DNA of 64,000 nt from Paralvinella palmiformis (GCA_025642065.1 JAODUP010000270.1:572001-636000), one strand, 5' to 3'; counted from the first letter of the stretch, positions 11,605 to 22,715 are shown. Translations and numbers: made by a program. Notes: a model not told the origin generated them from the letters alone.

Positions 11605-13258
11605 ACATTTATTGTTGGTGTGTCCCATGATTTGAAAATATATTTTATGCAATGAACTTTGCAATATATTATATGTTCGTTAGTAATGGACTGACTTTAT
11701 TCGTTTTACGTTTGATTATTACAGTTTATTTATTATTTTTCGTTAACTGCCAAATATGTGAGTCGTTGATACATAGCCATATATGTGTGATAATATTCTG
11801 GATTGATTTAGATGTGATTATATAGATTATATATACTTAACGGGTTATTACGAGTTCATTAGTAACCCGTGATAAGCAATAAAAGTTTGTGAAATTATAT
11901 TAGCAATATTTTATTATTTTGAAACATTACTGTTAATAATTGCTAAATGTTTGGAGATCTATGTTTATGATAATACTGGAGATGAGTTAACAATTGTGAA
12001 GCTATCACAGGTTGTGTGTATCATGTGGAAAGATTAACTAGACTAATCTTATAAGACAATTTCTATTGACAATTATTGTATAGTTTAGTAGTTGTGACAA
12101 TAACTCACTTCATTTGTGATAATCATCATATTATTTCTTGTCATTATACTTCTAGTCAAGTTGAGTTTTCCTTATGTCATTTAGCTTTTCTTTTGTTTGA
12201 TGTTTGATGGGATTACATCCTATTTTAACATTGAATAAAGGTCTTTATTACAAAATATGTCAATTTTTTAATGTTAAATGCCACACAACGGAACGAGTTA
12301 TTATGTAGTTATCACTGACTACAATACTAAATCTGGCAATATTGACAGCGATTTTGAATTCCAAGATGGCCGACAGGTATTAAATAACACCAGGCTAAAT
12401 CACATATATCACAATGAAAGATTAATGCCCGTGAACAATTATCTATTTATCCTGAAAGTCAAAATATGGGAGAAAATGTGATTTTCGATGGTTTCAGTGA
12501 GAGCCATTTTGAATTCCGAGTTAACCAAGAGTCATAGGGATTTATCAGTATCATCATTGGATTCCTCATCTTCAACAACATGGATTTAGACACAAAGATC
12601 TCGTCTCTATCTATTCTAGAAGCCTAGTTATAGGCGAAAATGTAATTTCGCTAATTTCACTGACGCCATTTTGGAAATGACGTCACACAGGTAGTCCATC
12701 TCTATTTGGTGATGGTGGCATTCATTTTTCATGTCCCAGAAATAAAATAAAATAAAATAGGTCTCATAGGTTCCTGGGGGGGGGGGGTGCATTTGGCTTG
12801 AGGGGTACCTTATCGGGCCCACGGACTATTATGTTACAAAGTTTTGGATGAAGGAACGTTGACTATTCAGGCTATATAGTTATCGTTTATGCCCATATTG
12901 ACATTTTGACAAATTAGCAGATCCCCAGTAACACTCTAAACAGTTATCTGATATAAGTTTATGTTGGTTTTGTTATGCTATGGGCAGCTTATTTAATTGT
13001 ATAACGTTGCTTAAGCGTTGTTGTAATTGAATTAATTAAATTAACTGCATGGGAACTTATACAGCTCTCCCTACTGTTGTATTAGATGTTCTATGTTGAT
13101 TTTTATTATCTCTTTGAAGTCATCCTTGCTTTATATACCTATTTGTTAATGGTCCTTAAACAGCTTAGAGTATGATTCATCCTCTTTTATAGACACCGTT
13201 TTTAATGCTTCTATATTATTTTACGGTGAGAACCATGCTATAAGTAATCTGCTGTATA
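11605..13258. other. Gene-free stretch with poly-G tract
   Basis: AT-rich, with no recognised gene. The word 'ttttgaattcc' recurs near 12351 and 12512, each next to a 'ccat' or 'gccat' context, suggesting decayed repeats. A run of 12 G lies at 12776-12787. Confidence 0.4.
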
Positions 13259-13409
13259 TATGTTATAGTTAATCGGTATAATCAGGTAATATGTATATTA
13301 CCTGAAATATTCAGGTAATACGTCTATTGCTAACCGAGATTTAATAAGGTTACCTGAAAATTTCAGGTAATATACACATTACTTGATAATACAGATTAAC
13401 TATAACATA
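13259..13409. mobile_element. Foldback MITE
   Basis: Almost the whole 151 bp is an inverted repeat. About 62-bp arms start TATGTTATAGTTAATC at both ends and reach AATATTCAGG / AATTTTCAGG near the centre, with arms roughly 85-90% alike by eye. No coding capacity. Confidence 0.8.
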
Positions 13410-13734
13410 AACAATGCATATCATAATTACAATAAACAAGGTAGAAAATAAAGATTTTATACCAGTAGAGTGTGATGGACATTATACATTTGTAAAGCAT
13501 CCTTTCCTTTAGAGCAACTATACAATATACTGTTCCGCTAATACCAGCTTCTAGTTCTAATCTAACTTTTTGTGTTCAGAACTGTTTCAGCAGGTCAATT
13601 TAATTTACCAGGTATGAGTGCCGTTGACTCGGTGACTCACTCACTAATTCATACACTCAGTCACGTTTCACGCTCACTCTAACATTCACTCACTTACTCT
13701 CTGCATTATGTAGGGGCGCCTCCTTGGTCTAACT

Positions 13735-13960
13735 TGTATACTATGCACATATTTCAAACAATATACCATTAACAAGTTCATATGTTCTATATATGTCCGA
13801 GGCAAACACCAAGATATGTGTCTGTAATATCAGCATATTTTAATATACTGTAAATCAATAATCATAGTTTAATCTTACTAATCAATCAACTACATTAAAA
13901 TAATAACATTTCCGGCTCATGCTAAAACCCTATTACCTTTACCCCCCCCCCCCCCCCGAC
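13735..13960 (+). repeat. Dispersed repeat, copy 1 (partner at 51690-51960)
   Basis: Shares ordered blocks with 51690-51960: 'catatttcaaacaata', 'aatatactgta', 'caatcaactacatta' and 'ctattacctttac'. The two copies differ by indels. A SINE-1 head fragment (ggggcgcctcc) lies just upstream at about 13713, and a 16-C tract follows at 13942-13957. Confidence 0.65.
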
Positions 13961-14051
13961 CTAACCCAGTTAGTCTCAAGCTTAAGCTGATAGGACCATG
14001 ACGAGTTGATGATTGAATTATAATATTTAACAACAACTTGTATGCCGTAAT

Positions 14052-15118
14052 CAGGGTTGAGGCCGAGTGCATGGGAAAGTACTCGAGTACAAATACGAGT
14101 ACATGTTTTTGTGAGTACAAATACAACTATGAGTACTTGTTTTATCAATCTACTCAAGTACAAGTACGAGTACATTTTTGATCACATTTACTCAAACATA
14201 ACTACTATGTAATGCGAATGGGGGGACTACTAATTTATTTGAAGTTTGCTATTTCATAATTCAGTTCATGTTGACAGATAGGAGGTTGTGTATCTAGATC
14301 TACATAGACACATACAGTAGCTGGTTTAATACTTGTAGACAAAGATATCAATAATATTAGATCACCCCTCAAGTAAAATTATTCAATAATTAACAGCAAT
14401 GCAAACATATATGCAAACATCTTTATTTTATTCTTTTCATTTAACCATGTTCAATATGTTATGCAGCTTGTAGAACATATTGAACATGGTTAAATGAAAA
14501 GAATAAATTGCCAGATATTTATAAATAGTTTAATGAAATGTCATGCTTATGTCCAATGCACCAAGCATACACATACATATAATAATAATGTCCATAAAAA
14601 TGCATTCAATGTAAACAGTTAATTCAGGTACTATTGCAGCAGCTGATGAACATCAATCTTTCAAAAGGCAGTCACTAGCATTCAGATTGACTGAAATTGC
14701 GTAATAATTATGTCACAAAGATGTGCATAATGACAGTGGTGGTTTTAGTTAAGTTCATATCAATGTTAATACATGGCGTAACATTCATACTTTAAGTTTC
14801 AAATCAAACGTGACCTAATCTACAGGGAGTCTGGTTTAAAATAATGACTGACCAATTTCTGTGGACATAATTCTAAATTCATTTTGGGAAGAAAATGGCT
14901 ATAAAGACAAATGGAAATAAATTGAAAACAATGATCTCTTTATGGAGAAAGTACTCTGAATGTACTCTGAAAGTACGAGTACTTTATGAATGTACTCGAG
15001 TACAAGTACTGAGTACTTCCTGTTATGAGTACACGAATACTGAGTACATTCAAGTACTTCAAATTGTGTACTCGAGTACAACAAGTACGAGTACAGGAGT
15101 GCATCGGCCCCAACCCTG
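14052..15118. mobile_element. Non-autonomous hAT-like element with 8-bp target duplication
   Basis: Termini are CAGGGTTGAGGCCGAGTGCA on the left and, reverse complemented, CAGGGTTGGGGCCGATGCA on the right. The flanks are GCCGTAAT (14044-14051) and GCCGCAAT (15119-15126), 7 of 8 matching, the length expected for hAT. Subterminal sequence consists of tandem variants of GTACTCGAGTAC/GAGTACAAGTAC in both ends. No transposase found; a perfect palindrome lies at 14427-14507. ORFs here are translations of the GAGTAC repeats. Confidence 0.85.
14427..14507. repeat. Perfect 34-bp inverted repeat (hairpin)
   Basis: Arm 14427-14460 and arm 14474-14507 are exact reverse complements over 34 bp, separated by 13 bp. 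It lies inside the hAT-like element. Such perfect arms imply recent origin, gene conversion or an assembly artefact, because the rest of the element is diverged. Confidence 0.9.
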
Positions 15119-15179
15119 GCCGCAATACATACAATACAACAGTAAAACCTGAAAACTCGCGGGGTGGCGATTCATAAAG

Positions 15180-16390
15180 CTTATGCCAGCTTTGGAGGAG
15201 TAAACCTTATTTAATTTGCATATGCATTTGTATAAATATTTTTTTAATTGTCGCTTAGATGATGAAGCAGATTTCCTTTCTTTTACGTTTGATGGAAGCG
15301 CAATCCATAACTCAGATCCTTGACACATAAAGCTTTTTGTCATTAAGTGTGTATTATGCACTACGACACGGGGATCATTATGATGTCTAGTATGATGTCC
15401 ATGGATCAAACAGTTCCTGGTAAACAATGAACATGGAGGCGATGCCAAATTGTTTTGGTAGTAACTATACATGAATTTCAATAGTTGTGAAATAATGGCA
15501 CTGTGTGTTCATTTTACCTAGTCTTGTGTAGACTTTGAATATTTTTGTTTGTCTGTGTAAAACTTCAATCCTATGCAGATGTCGTTTACATGTTTAACCT
15601 CAAAGCATTATTCCGTAAGATAGATAAGGGTGTATCATGCTATGGTATATGGCCGTTAATAATGAAGTAGATAATGTATTTGTCAGACTTTTAGGATATA
15701 ATTTGAATTTTTTCTTTTACATAAATCGATATGTAAAGGAGAATTAGCCTTAAAAATTCGTGTATATGATGACGTGATTTATTTCATAACCATATTATTA
15801 ACAGAAGATATAGTTGATGTCACATATGGTTACATAGTTACGTAGCCTAGTACTAGACACTGACTTTTTGTTAATCTGAATTTAAAACTTCACTTTATAT
15901 TCTGAACACGTATTAATAAGCTGTTGGAAAACCGGCATAGAAGAGGAAAACATACCGATATCATCAGCGTACGCAAACGAGTTGTATAAATGATTAACAA
16001 CTCGTAATCCTTGATTTATACCATCTAATTCATATAATAAGTCAGATACATACATGTTAAATAAAAGCAATGATAATAAACTACCTTGTCTTGTACCTCT
16101 AGAGACATTAAAGGTAAGATTATTGTGTACGCGACCATTCCACTTAATAACTGTAGCTATGCTACAATACCATTTATACAAAAAAAAGCCATAATACATA
16201 TGTGGGAAAAGATTGTAATTTATAGAATCAAAGCATTTTTAGCGTCTAAGCTGGAGATGAACATTGGAGTCTTAGAATATTTATAATGACGTAATAGATC
16301 GTTTAAAAGGCCAACACAGAATGAAGTACCGCAACCCTTTCTAAAACCAAACTGGTTATTGTTTAAGGAGACAGCAGGCATGATAATGAA
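15180..16390 (-). pseudogene. LINE ORF2 relic: reverse transcriptase to C-terminus
   Basis: On the minus strand, sequence near 16350 reads NQFGFRKGCGTSF, followed after a frameshift by a 105-codon block (15882-16199) with RGTRQGSLLS, LLFNMYVSDLLYEL and FAYADDI, the catalytic YADD motif of non-LTR reverse transcriptases. Further on, 15180-15481 has the C-terminal pattern THLMTKSFMCQGSELWIALP and later LKKYLY. The order fits one damaged LINE whose 3' end abuts the hAT-like element at 15118. Several frameshifts and stops make it non-functional. Confidence 0.8.
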
Positions 16391-16439
16391 TTCAAATAAT
16401 TTGGAATATGTGCAGCTTAATGCAATGGACGAAGCAGCT

Positions 16440-16444
16440 ACACT

Positions 16445-16501
<57 letters not shown>

Positions 16502-16965
16502 TATATTTAATAAACGCCCTTACTAGCAGGAGCCAGTCAAAGGCGCTGTACAAATAATATGTAATATAATAATATCCCAAATAATATGTCTGTAAAACCC
16601 ATATAAGATATTTAAAAATATTTATCAGTGAAAGCAACATTGAACAGGTGTGTTTTTAAAACAGATAAAAAAATTCAAGAGACGATGCATTTCTAATATC
16701 TGCGGGCAACCTATTCCACAAAGTGTGAGCAGCAACACTAAACGCACAATCACCATATGACTTGAGCCGAGACACTGGCACCTGCAATAGTATCTGACTG
16801 GATGACCTGAGTTTTCGGTATGACTTTCTAATGGACACCAGTTCACACAGGTATTCTGGCACAATACTATTAATAGATTTATGAGTTATTAATAAAATCT
16901 TGAAATGGATACGCTATCTAACAGGTAGCCAATGTAGTTTTTGAAGAATTGCTCTGTCCACACAG
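16440..16965 (-). pseudogene. LINE 3' end with C-terminal domain and (ATT)n tail
   Basis: Minus-strand translation from about 16950 reads AILQKLHWLPVR, a stop, then RIHFKILLITHKSINSIVPE, YLCEL and, later, TLWNRLPADIRNASSLE. This is the conserved C-terminus of LINE ORF2. Its 3' UTR ends in an (ATT)n microsatellite at 16447-16500, the usual 3' tail. Pieces of the same family are at 2243-2320 and 28145-28215. It is a separate copy from the LINE at 15180-16390. Confidence 0.85.
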
Positions 16966-16992
16966 GCAGCCGCTAATACAATTATTGTTGTT

Positions 16993-17047
16993 TGTTTTCA
17001 TAGCCGGCTTTATCAGTGTTAGGAACTTCAGGAATTGTGTCATAACA
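16993..17047 (-). repeat. 52-bp block shared with 18538-18592
   Basis: 'ttttcatagccggctttatc' and the following 'agtg...cttcagg.attgtgtcata' occur in both places. On the minus strand both copies translate to YDTIPE-(V/A)P-(N/T)TDKAGYEN, with conservative changes. In the second copy the frame continues as IDELVIPGS. This looks like a duplicated exon fragment or captured coding repeat; the family is unknown. Confidence 0.45.
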
Positions 17048-17394
17048 GACACTACCGGGACGCATGCGCAGTCTGTGATCCAGATAATTACTGTGGTTTG
17101 CGGGCCAGTCAAGCCGTGTATATATTGAAGTAGCATGAACTTGTTTTTAAATTTACGTTTTGTGGTATTCACAACACTAAATCGATCTACAAGTTCTTTT
17201 AACAGTTTCATTTCTATTAAATATAACGTAGAATATATTTTGCTATTAGATAAGATTATATGTGGGGAAAGTCAACGCTCATTATTAGAGACGGCTGAAG
17301 CTGGGAAGTAATGACTATAGGACTGCATGTCTGATCTGATGGAAATTAACAAAAAATATATAATTTCAATTTCAATATAATTAACTGAATTCAC

Positions 17395-17805
17395 CTCTGA
17401 TCTATTGTCTAATTGATTCATTTGGCGTTTTTCTAAGACTTTCACAAACAAGTTTTTGTTGAACAAGCATCAGTTGTGCTTCAACAGGAGGTTCATACTA
17501 TAAGGCGGGGTGATTATTTGAAGCAAGCAACCGGTTGTGATTATGTGCTAACTCTTGACGTGCCAAAGCCATTAATTGGGTGTGGGCAATTTCATTAACC
17601 TGCTAAAATGAGGCACCAGTAATTGTTTGGCTTAAAGGTGGCACACACCCCTCCAACGCAATCCACCCCGTTACTAATTTGTTTGGGGCTGAGTAAATTT
17701 TAACAGGTCCCGGACAGGTTACTTGGCTAGGTTCTAAAACTATTTCGGTATCAATGACCGGCTTTTCAAGAACTAAAAGAAGCTGATTAATGATGCTTCA
17801 GTTCT
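17395..17805 (-). pseudogene. Unidentified degenerate coding region
   Basis: On the minus strand one frame runs from about 17800 to 17400, broken only by TAG codons and with protein-like composition. Pieces read VIDTEIVLEPSQVTCPGPVK, NKLVTGWIALEGCVPPL, VNEIAHTQLMALARQELAHN and YEPPVEAQLMLVQQKLVC. The low stop density over 130 codons in AT-rich DNA suggests former coding sequence. I do not recognise the family; a gag/capsid-like or captured gene origin is possible but unsupported. Confidence 0.45.
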
Positions 17806-18138
17806 TCAGGTCACTCAGTCTTTCTTCAAATGTTTGGTTGTTTGCACGCGGGCGACATATACGTGTGTGCGTACGCGAACATACGTGTGGCATTTAAATT
17901 AAATTAATTGATATGAATATGTGCTTGTTGGTATACATTTGAGTGAATTTTCGTATAATTGTTTTGGATAGACGGATGGATGGGTGGACGGATGTGTGTG
18001 TGTGTGTGGGGGGGGGGGGTGAGAATGTTGTGGTTGTGTCGATATAAATATAACTGAATATTTCCTCCCCCCTCCCGTATGAGTGTGTGTGTGTGCAGTT
18101 GCTTTTATAAATGTTGTATTAACAATCATGGAGTGTAT

Positions 18139-18355
18139 TTAGGCCCTTAAGCCGCAGATCACCGCCTTCATGGTCATTCTATGCTGGAGGTCGGATGTTC
18201 GAATCCCGGCTGTGGCACTATAGTAGGAGGGTTTTCCCCCATCCAATCAGGCAAATGGGAAGATTTTCTCCCACGAATATGCCATCTATGGCATATCATT
18301 TGGGGTAGTTAAGACACATAAAATAACTGCCATTTCGGCCATTGTTATTATCAGT
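18139..18355 (+). repeat. tRNA-derived SINE, family 3 (single copy seen)
   Basis: tRNA-like head with a clear B box (ggatgttcgaatccc) preceded by 'ccgcagatcaccgcc', followed by a body with 'gagggttttcccccatccaa' and 'aaataactgccatttcggcc'. Only one copy was seen, so the ends are approximate. Confidence 0.65.
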
Positions 18356-19761
18356 ACATAACCGACGGAAATTGTACTAGAGCTGTTCTCAGCAGTTTAC
18401 GTTTTTTTCCTAATAAGGCAATTGCTGTGCTATTGAAGTCAGACTGTGTTTTCTGTGCATCACCAGAAATGCACAATTTGCACAATTTGGCAATGACATT
18501 TGTACAAGGAAGGAGCCAGGTATTACTAATTCATCAATGTTTTCATAGCCGGCTTTATCAGTGGTGGGAGCTTCAGGGATTGTGTCATAATTGAAAAGAT
18601 AAAACGTTGGAATCATTTCATTTCTTTACATATTACACTAAAATAAATAGCCCAAGCAATGGTATTTACATTGATATAATTTTGATTTTGTATATTCATA
18701 TAGGAGACCTATCCAATGATGTGATGGACGATACATTCTATACGGGGAGATGTTATGGCTCGCTACGTAAGAGGTGTGTCATGGGATGAGCTAGTAATGA
18801 ATATCAGATGACGAATGGCCAAAACATATGTGATTATTTTAATATGGTTTTGATTTGGTTTTGGTTAATTTTAGTTTAGTGGTATCTTTTACTTTTGGGT
18901 TTAAATGTAACCATGGGCGTTGGTATGTATGTTTGTCAATGTGGGCGTGTATGATCAGTCTATTTTTGATTCTAAAATTGTTAGATGATTGTGTGTATGT
19001 GCATGAGGAGGATTTATGGGGATAGTTTACTGTGGTAAGCCAGTTTTCTTAGCAATTTTGTCAATGTTTAGTTTTGGATTAATTTGGGTCGTGACAAGGT
19101 GTTTAGGTTACCAATCCTAGATTTTCTTAATTAACTGGAATCACCTTTAATTAATACTTTGTCCATTTAGTTCTCTGAGCTAATGATCTTTCACTTGTTG
19201 CAAATAAGATTTTCCTCCACGTTGGAGCAAAGGAATTTGAACGAGCTTCATTTGTGTTACAACAAACTTCCATTCTAGGATTAGAGATCACTGCTAGGAT
19301 CTCCAGAAAGAGGGTGGCTTTACTAAACGTGACATTGTTGTTGTATTTTTTATTAATTTTTGGTTTGTTTGTGCTGGAAGCTAGGAATTATTTGGGTGAC
19401 CACGGATTGATATGCATAACCGTTGTGCTTGCTTCCATCAATACAACACTCCTCCGTATTAATCTCTGTTCTCTAGGGAAATGCGAAAGGCACGTAATTG
19501 TCATGAATCAATCAGAAACTAGCTGAAATGGGGTACCAATGGATCTTTGGCTAAAGGGTGGTCTTGTTAATATATTTTTGTGAGCCAAAAGAAAATCCTC
19601 CTTTTTACCAATACCTCTAAATCCTCTAGCTCTCCCTTGGCGTGTTTGAGACGAGTTTTTACTTTTTTATTGGAAATAAATGTGATCATGCTTGTCAGTA
19701 TGAATCTTGTTAAATGTTTGACAGTGTGATTGTTTTTAATTAATTATTAAATACCTCAAAT
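18356..19761. other. Gene-free stretch; one unassigned ORF
   Basis: The second copy of the 52-bp block is at 18538-18592. An ORF at 19254-19526 encodes a hydrophobic 90-residue peptide without a recognised family. Nothing else was identified. Confidence 0.35.
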
Positions 19762-20983
19762 AGTGGTAGAAACATTCATTTTGTTATTTTTTATATTGAC
19801 CGAAGTAAAAGATGGGTTATTAAATTTAGTCGTGCAGATATATGATGAGGAATTATTTAAATTACTTGAATACTAATTGTAGAATGTATGCTATGCGCTT
19901 CATTGAAACGGAATTCATGAACCAGACAAGACATAAACTTAATCTATAATTCTATTCCAACTATTTTTTATGTACCAAATCCACCTCATGCATTCACTGA
20001 ATTCAAAGTGGACGGTATTAACAGAGAGGAGACCTATATAGGAGACAGGGCCAGCTGTGATGGTAATTAATATTTATAAATATTAATGGTGAAACATATT
20101 ACAAATTGGTATTATAAAATTAATTAAATACAAAACAAGGCATCAAACCCATGAATTTGTGTCAGCCCATTTCATATCTTAATACGAAAAAGGGATTACC
20201 AGCATATGAATTGGTACCTGAATTTTGCATAATGTCAATGTTCAGCTCATGTGCTTTAATTGGTATACTGCTATTCATAACTTAAATGCATATCAAATCA
20301 AATTCTTTAACCAACTTGAAAAAAGGAAAAATTGTGTTTACACATTGCGTGTGCACGTAATTGGTTCATTATTTTACAAGGTATTGTTCTGTTTCAGTCC
20401 TTGAAGTTCTATGGTGATGAGATTCAACGTAACAGGTCAATCTCTTGGATACAAATTTACTGGTGTTGGATGTAATAGATGATTTTGAGATATCTGTCAA
20501 AGTAGTCAATGTATGTGTCTATTACATCTCTGGGTATACTCTGTCTAACTTTAAACAGTTCACTGATCTGGACTAAATGTCATATTTTTGTAGTAGTGGT
20601 TGTTTAGAGCTGGAACTAATTTGGGTTATTCTGTGCATTTGATAACAAATGACTGATTGTAATTGTAGATGAACCCGTGGCACAAGAGATTTGATGCGGT
20701 TTATTGTATGAAAGTACTAATTTCTCTATCTCTAATATGTTAATGCAAACATAAACAATGCTAATATTCCATGTATATTCTTTGTTCTCAGTTGGGAAGG
20801 CCTATATTGGTCTATATTATTGAGGTATAGACTTTAAATCAACGTATGATTTTTTAAAGTTAATATATGATAAACGGACATGATGAATATATCGTGGGAA
20901 GTTAGTAATGAATTGTGTTATTATTGCGTTATAATAGCTGTATTTATGTAAAGATCTATATCCAAATAATAAAACTTTTAGGG
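19762..20983 (+). repeat. Repeat copy A with exon-like open blocks
   Basis: Aligns over its length to copy B (41671-42106 plus 46728-47385), from 'agtggtagaaacattc' to 'tatatccaaat'. Block 1 (19764-19877) is open in both copies with TEVKDGLL, VQIYDEE and FKLLEY followed by the same TAA. Block 2 (about 19959-20060) reads VPNPPHAF and ETYIGDRASCDG, then a GT; it is open here but has a TAG in copy B. Block 3 follows a TTTCAG and begins SLKFYGDEI. Spacing of Pro, Gly and Cys in blocks 2-3 loosely recalls a sushi/CCP domain, but this is weak. It may be a captured gene piece inside a transposon. Confidence 0.6.
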
Positions 20984-21215
20984 TTAGGCTTAGGGTTAGG
21001 GTTAGGAACTGTTAGCATGCATGTAGTGAGCCCGTGGAACAGACCATTCGTGAGTTTGTTACTTATTGGTCAACTGCGCATGCTCGGATTAGAGAGTTAG
21101 GGTTAGGGTTAGGATTAGGGTTAGGGACTATTAGCATGCATGTAGTGAGGCCGTGGAACAGACCTTTCGTGACTTTGTTACTTATTTGGCTGGTAGCAGG
21201 ATATTTCCCTTACGC
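20978..21215 (+). repeat. Interstitial telomeric repeats within a 119-bp tandem duplication
   Basis: Two (TTAGGG)n-like tracts, about 20978-21006 and 21096-21126, are each followed by the same sequence ('ttagcatgcatgtagtgag', 'ccgtggaacagacc', 'tttgttactta'). The repeat unit is about 119 bp. It joins directly to the end of copy A. Sequence continues on both sides, so this is not a chromosome end. Confidence 0.85.
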
Positions 21216-21225
21216 GTTCTCGTAA

Positions 21226-21410
21226 CGCCTCTCTATATTTAAAGTCTGCTGTTACTGCAACCGAGAGGCGCATAATGAATTACAACTGCCATTAGGTGCC
21301 ATGTAAACAAAGGGAGCTGTCCGTGACAAGCCGCCCCCAGGCACTCCTTGAATTCAAAATAGCGCCCTATGTTAAAACGTTAAGTAACACGTCTTGTTAT
21401 AAACAGTCTT
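21226..21410 (+). repeat. Subterminal repeat of the TIR element family
   Basis: It is the inverted counterpart of 41161-41345: 'tgctgttactgca', 'gccattaggtgccatgt', 'gggagctgtccgtgaca', 'gaattcaaaat' and 'taacacgtcttgttat' all recur in reverse complement. The start ('taacgcctctctatattta') matches 47814-47834. It supports copy A being a relative of the TIR element at 41060-47944. Confidence 0.7.
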
Positions 21411-21683
21411 TGAATTTAGGATTTTTAACCTGTAGCGCACCTAGCGGTCGGGGTTGTGCTTCTCAGATAATCAAAAGCTCTCTGTTTATACACATTATAG
21501 AATTCTAGGACCGCCGCCCGTACGTAAAAGCGATATTTCGGACGGCAGCAATTATACGATCTCATTCGCGCGTTCCTTCACACATAGAAGACGAAAGATT
21601 CGCTGTGTTTTGCTGCTACGTCTAGCAGAGTTTAGTTCAACAATACACTATCTATCAAGTAACACGTGTCAGTATTGAGCTGC

Positions 21684-21770
21684 GAAAGGCACTGCTTCCA
21701 TGAGTCACTACTTCATTGAGTCACTGCTTTAGTCACTGCTTCCTCCAGTCACTCCTTCCTCGAGTCCATC
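21684..21770 (+). repeat. Short tandem repeat of AGTCACTGCTTC type
   Basis: About five imperfect copies of a 13-17 bp word (gagtcactacttcatt, gagtcactgcttt, agtcactgcttcctcc, agtcactccttcctc). No coding sequence. Confidence 0.6.
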
Positions 21771-22311
21771 GCTACTGGCTTATATAGCAATTCCCGAACC
21801 AAAGACCCCGCGTGATACTTGAGCCCAGGCATCAATTGTCTGATCGTATCAGTACTTAATTGATAATTTGCTTCTAACTAACTTACTGTTATCTTTTCAT
21901 ATGGGTGCACGCCCAATTATATAAATCTCGTCTGGATTTCATGTCACCGTTTTATCATTTATTAATTATTCCTAGCAATCTGACACTATCTTTTTCTGGC
22001 GTTGTTTTTCAATCAATGTCAAATTTAGTAATTACTTCTAAATAATATGATGCCTGCCGCTTGCTGTATCACGCTGCGTGTGCTTCCAGGAAATGTGTGA
22101 AGCATGTCTGTCAACGGTTCACTGAATACTAACGGTTTCGTAATATCCGAAGTTTTTAGTGAACCGGGAAAATCGGTATACTTTACAACATTTAGAGCGG
22201 CGGCAATTTCTAGCTGAAAAAATATAATAAATCATTTATTTTAGTAAGTTATCACCATGAGTGTTTAATGAGTACAGATCCATTGGTAATATTTAAGTTC
22301 AGGGAAGGCTA

Positions 22312-22458
22312 ATAATGCCTCACAAAACACGAGCACCCATCTGCTTCTGGGGTCCTTCAGCGGGCCCAGACAACAAGCTCGCAAATGTATTTCTACTACA
22401 CCAATGGGGCGCCCATATATATTTGGTCCTTGGAGGCAATACCCCCTGCTCCGCCACT
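22312..22458 (-). mobile_element. Partial copy of the CAGTGGNGGAGCAGGGGG element
   Basis: Reverse complement matches 39121-39290: terminus GTGGCGGAGCAGGGGGTATT, then 'attggtgtagtagaaataca' and 'gtgttttgtgaggcatt'. Only the side with one terminus is present. Confidence 0.7.
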
Positions 22459-22623
22459 ACACACAACAATCAGGGTCATGCCTTGGTTCGTTCATTTCTA
22501 ATTTATTATCATATATACGTATACAACTAGTATAACGCAACTATAACACAATTCATTACACCTTTTCCGTCATATATTCATCATAAGTCCATTTATCATA
22601 TATTTACTAAAAAAATCAATAGG

Positions 22624-22715
22624 TTCATTTAGAGTCTATACCTCAACAATATAGACCAATCTAGGCCTGTCCAGCTGGTAACAGAGAACATACATGGAAT
22701 ATTAACAATAACAAA
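22624..22715 (-). repeat. Repeat copy C, inverted fragment of copy A
   Basis: Its reverse complement matches 20758-20850 of copy A ('aatattccatgtat', 'aggcctagattggtctata', 'ttgaggtatagact') with few changes. Only this ~90 bp piece is present. Confidence 0.75.

Noticed and set aside
15059..15134. Part of a 140-codon minus ORF as a real gene end
   Set aside because: The last portion lies in the hAT-like element's GAGTAC array; only 15180-15481 is LINE C-terminus.
20978..21215. Chromosome end (true telomere)
   Set aside because: Tracts are short and imperfect, and unique sequence continues for tens of kb on both sides.
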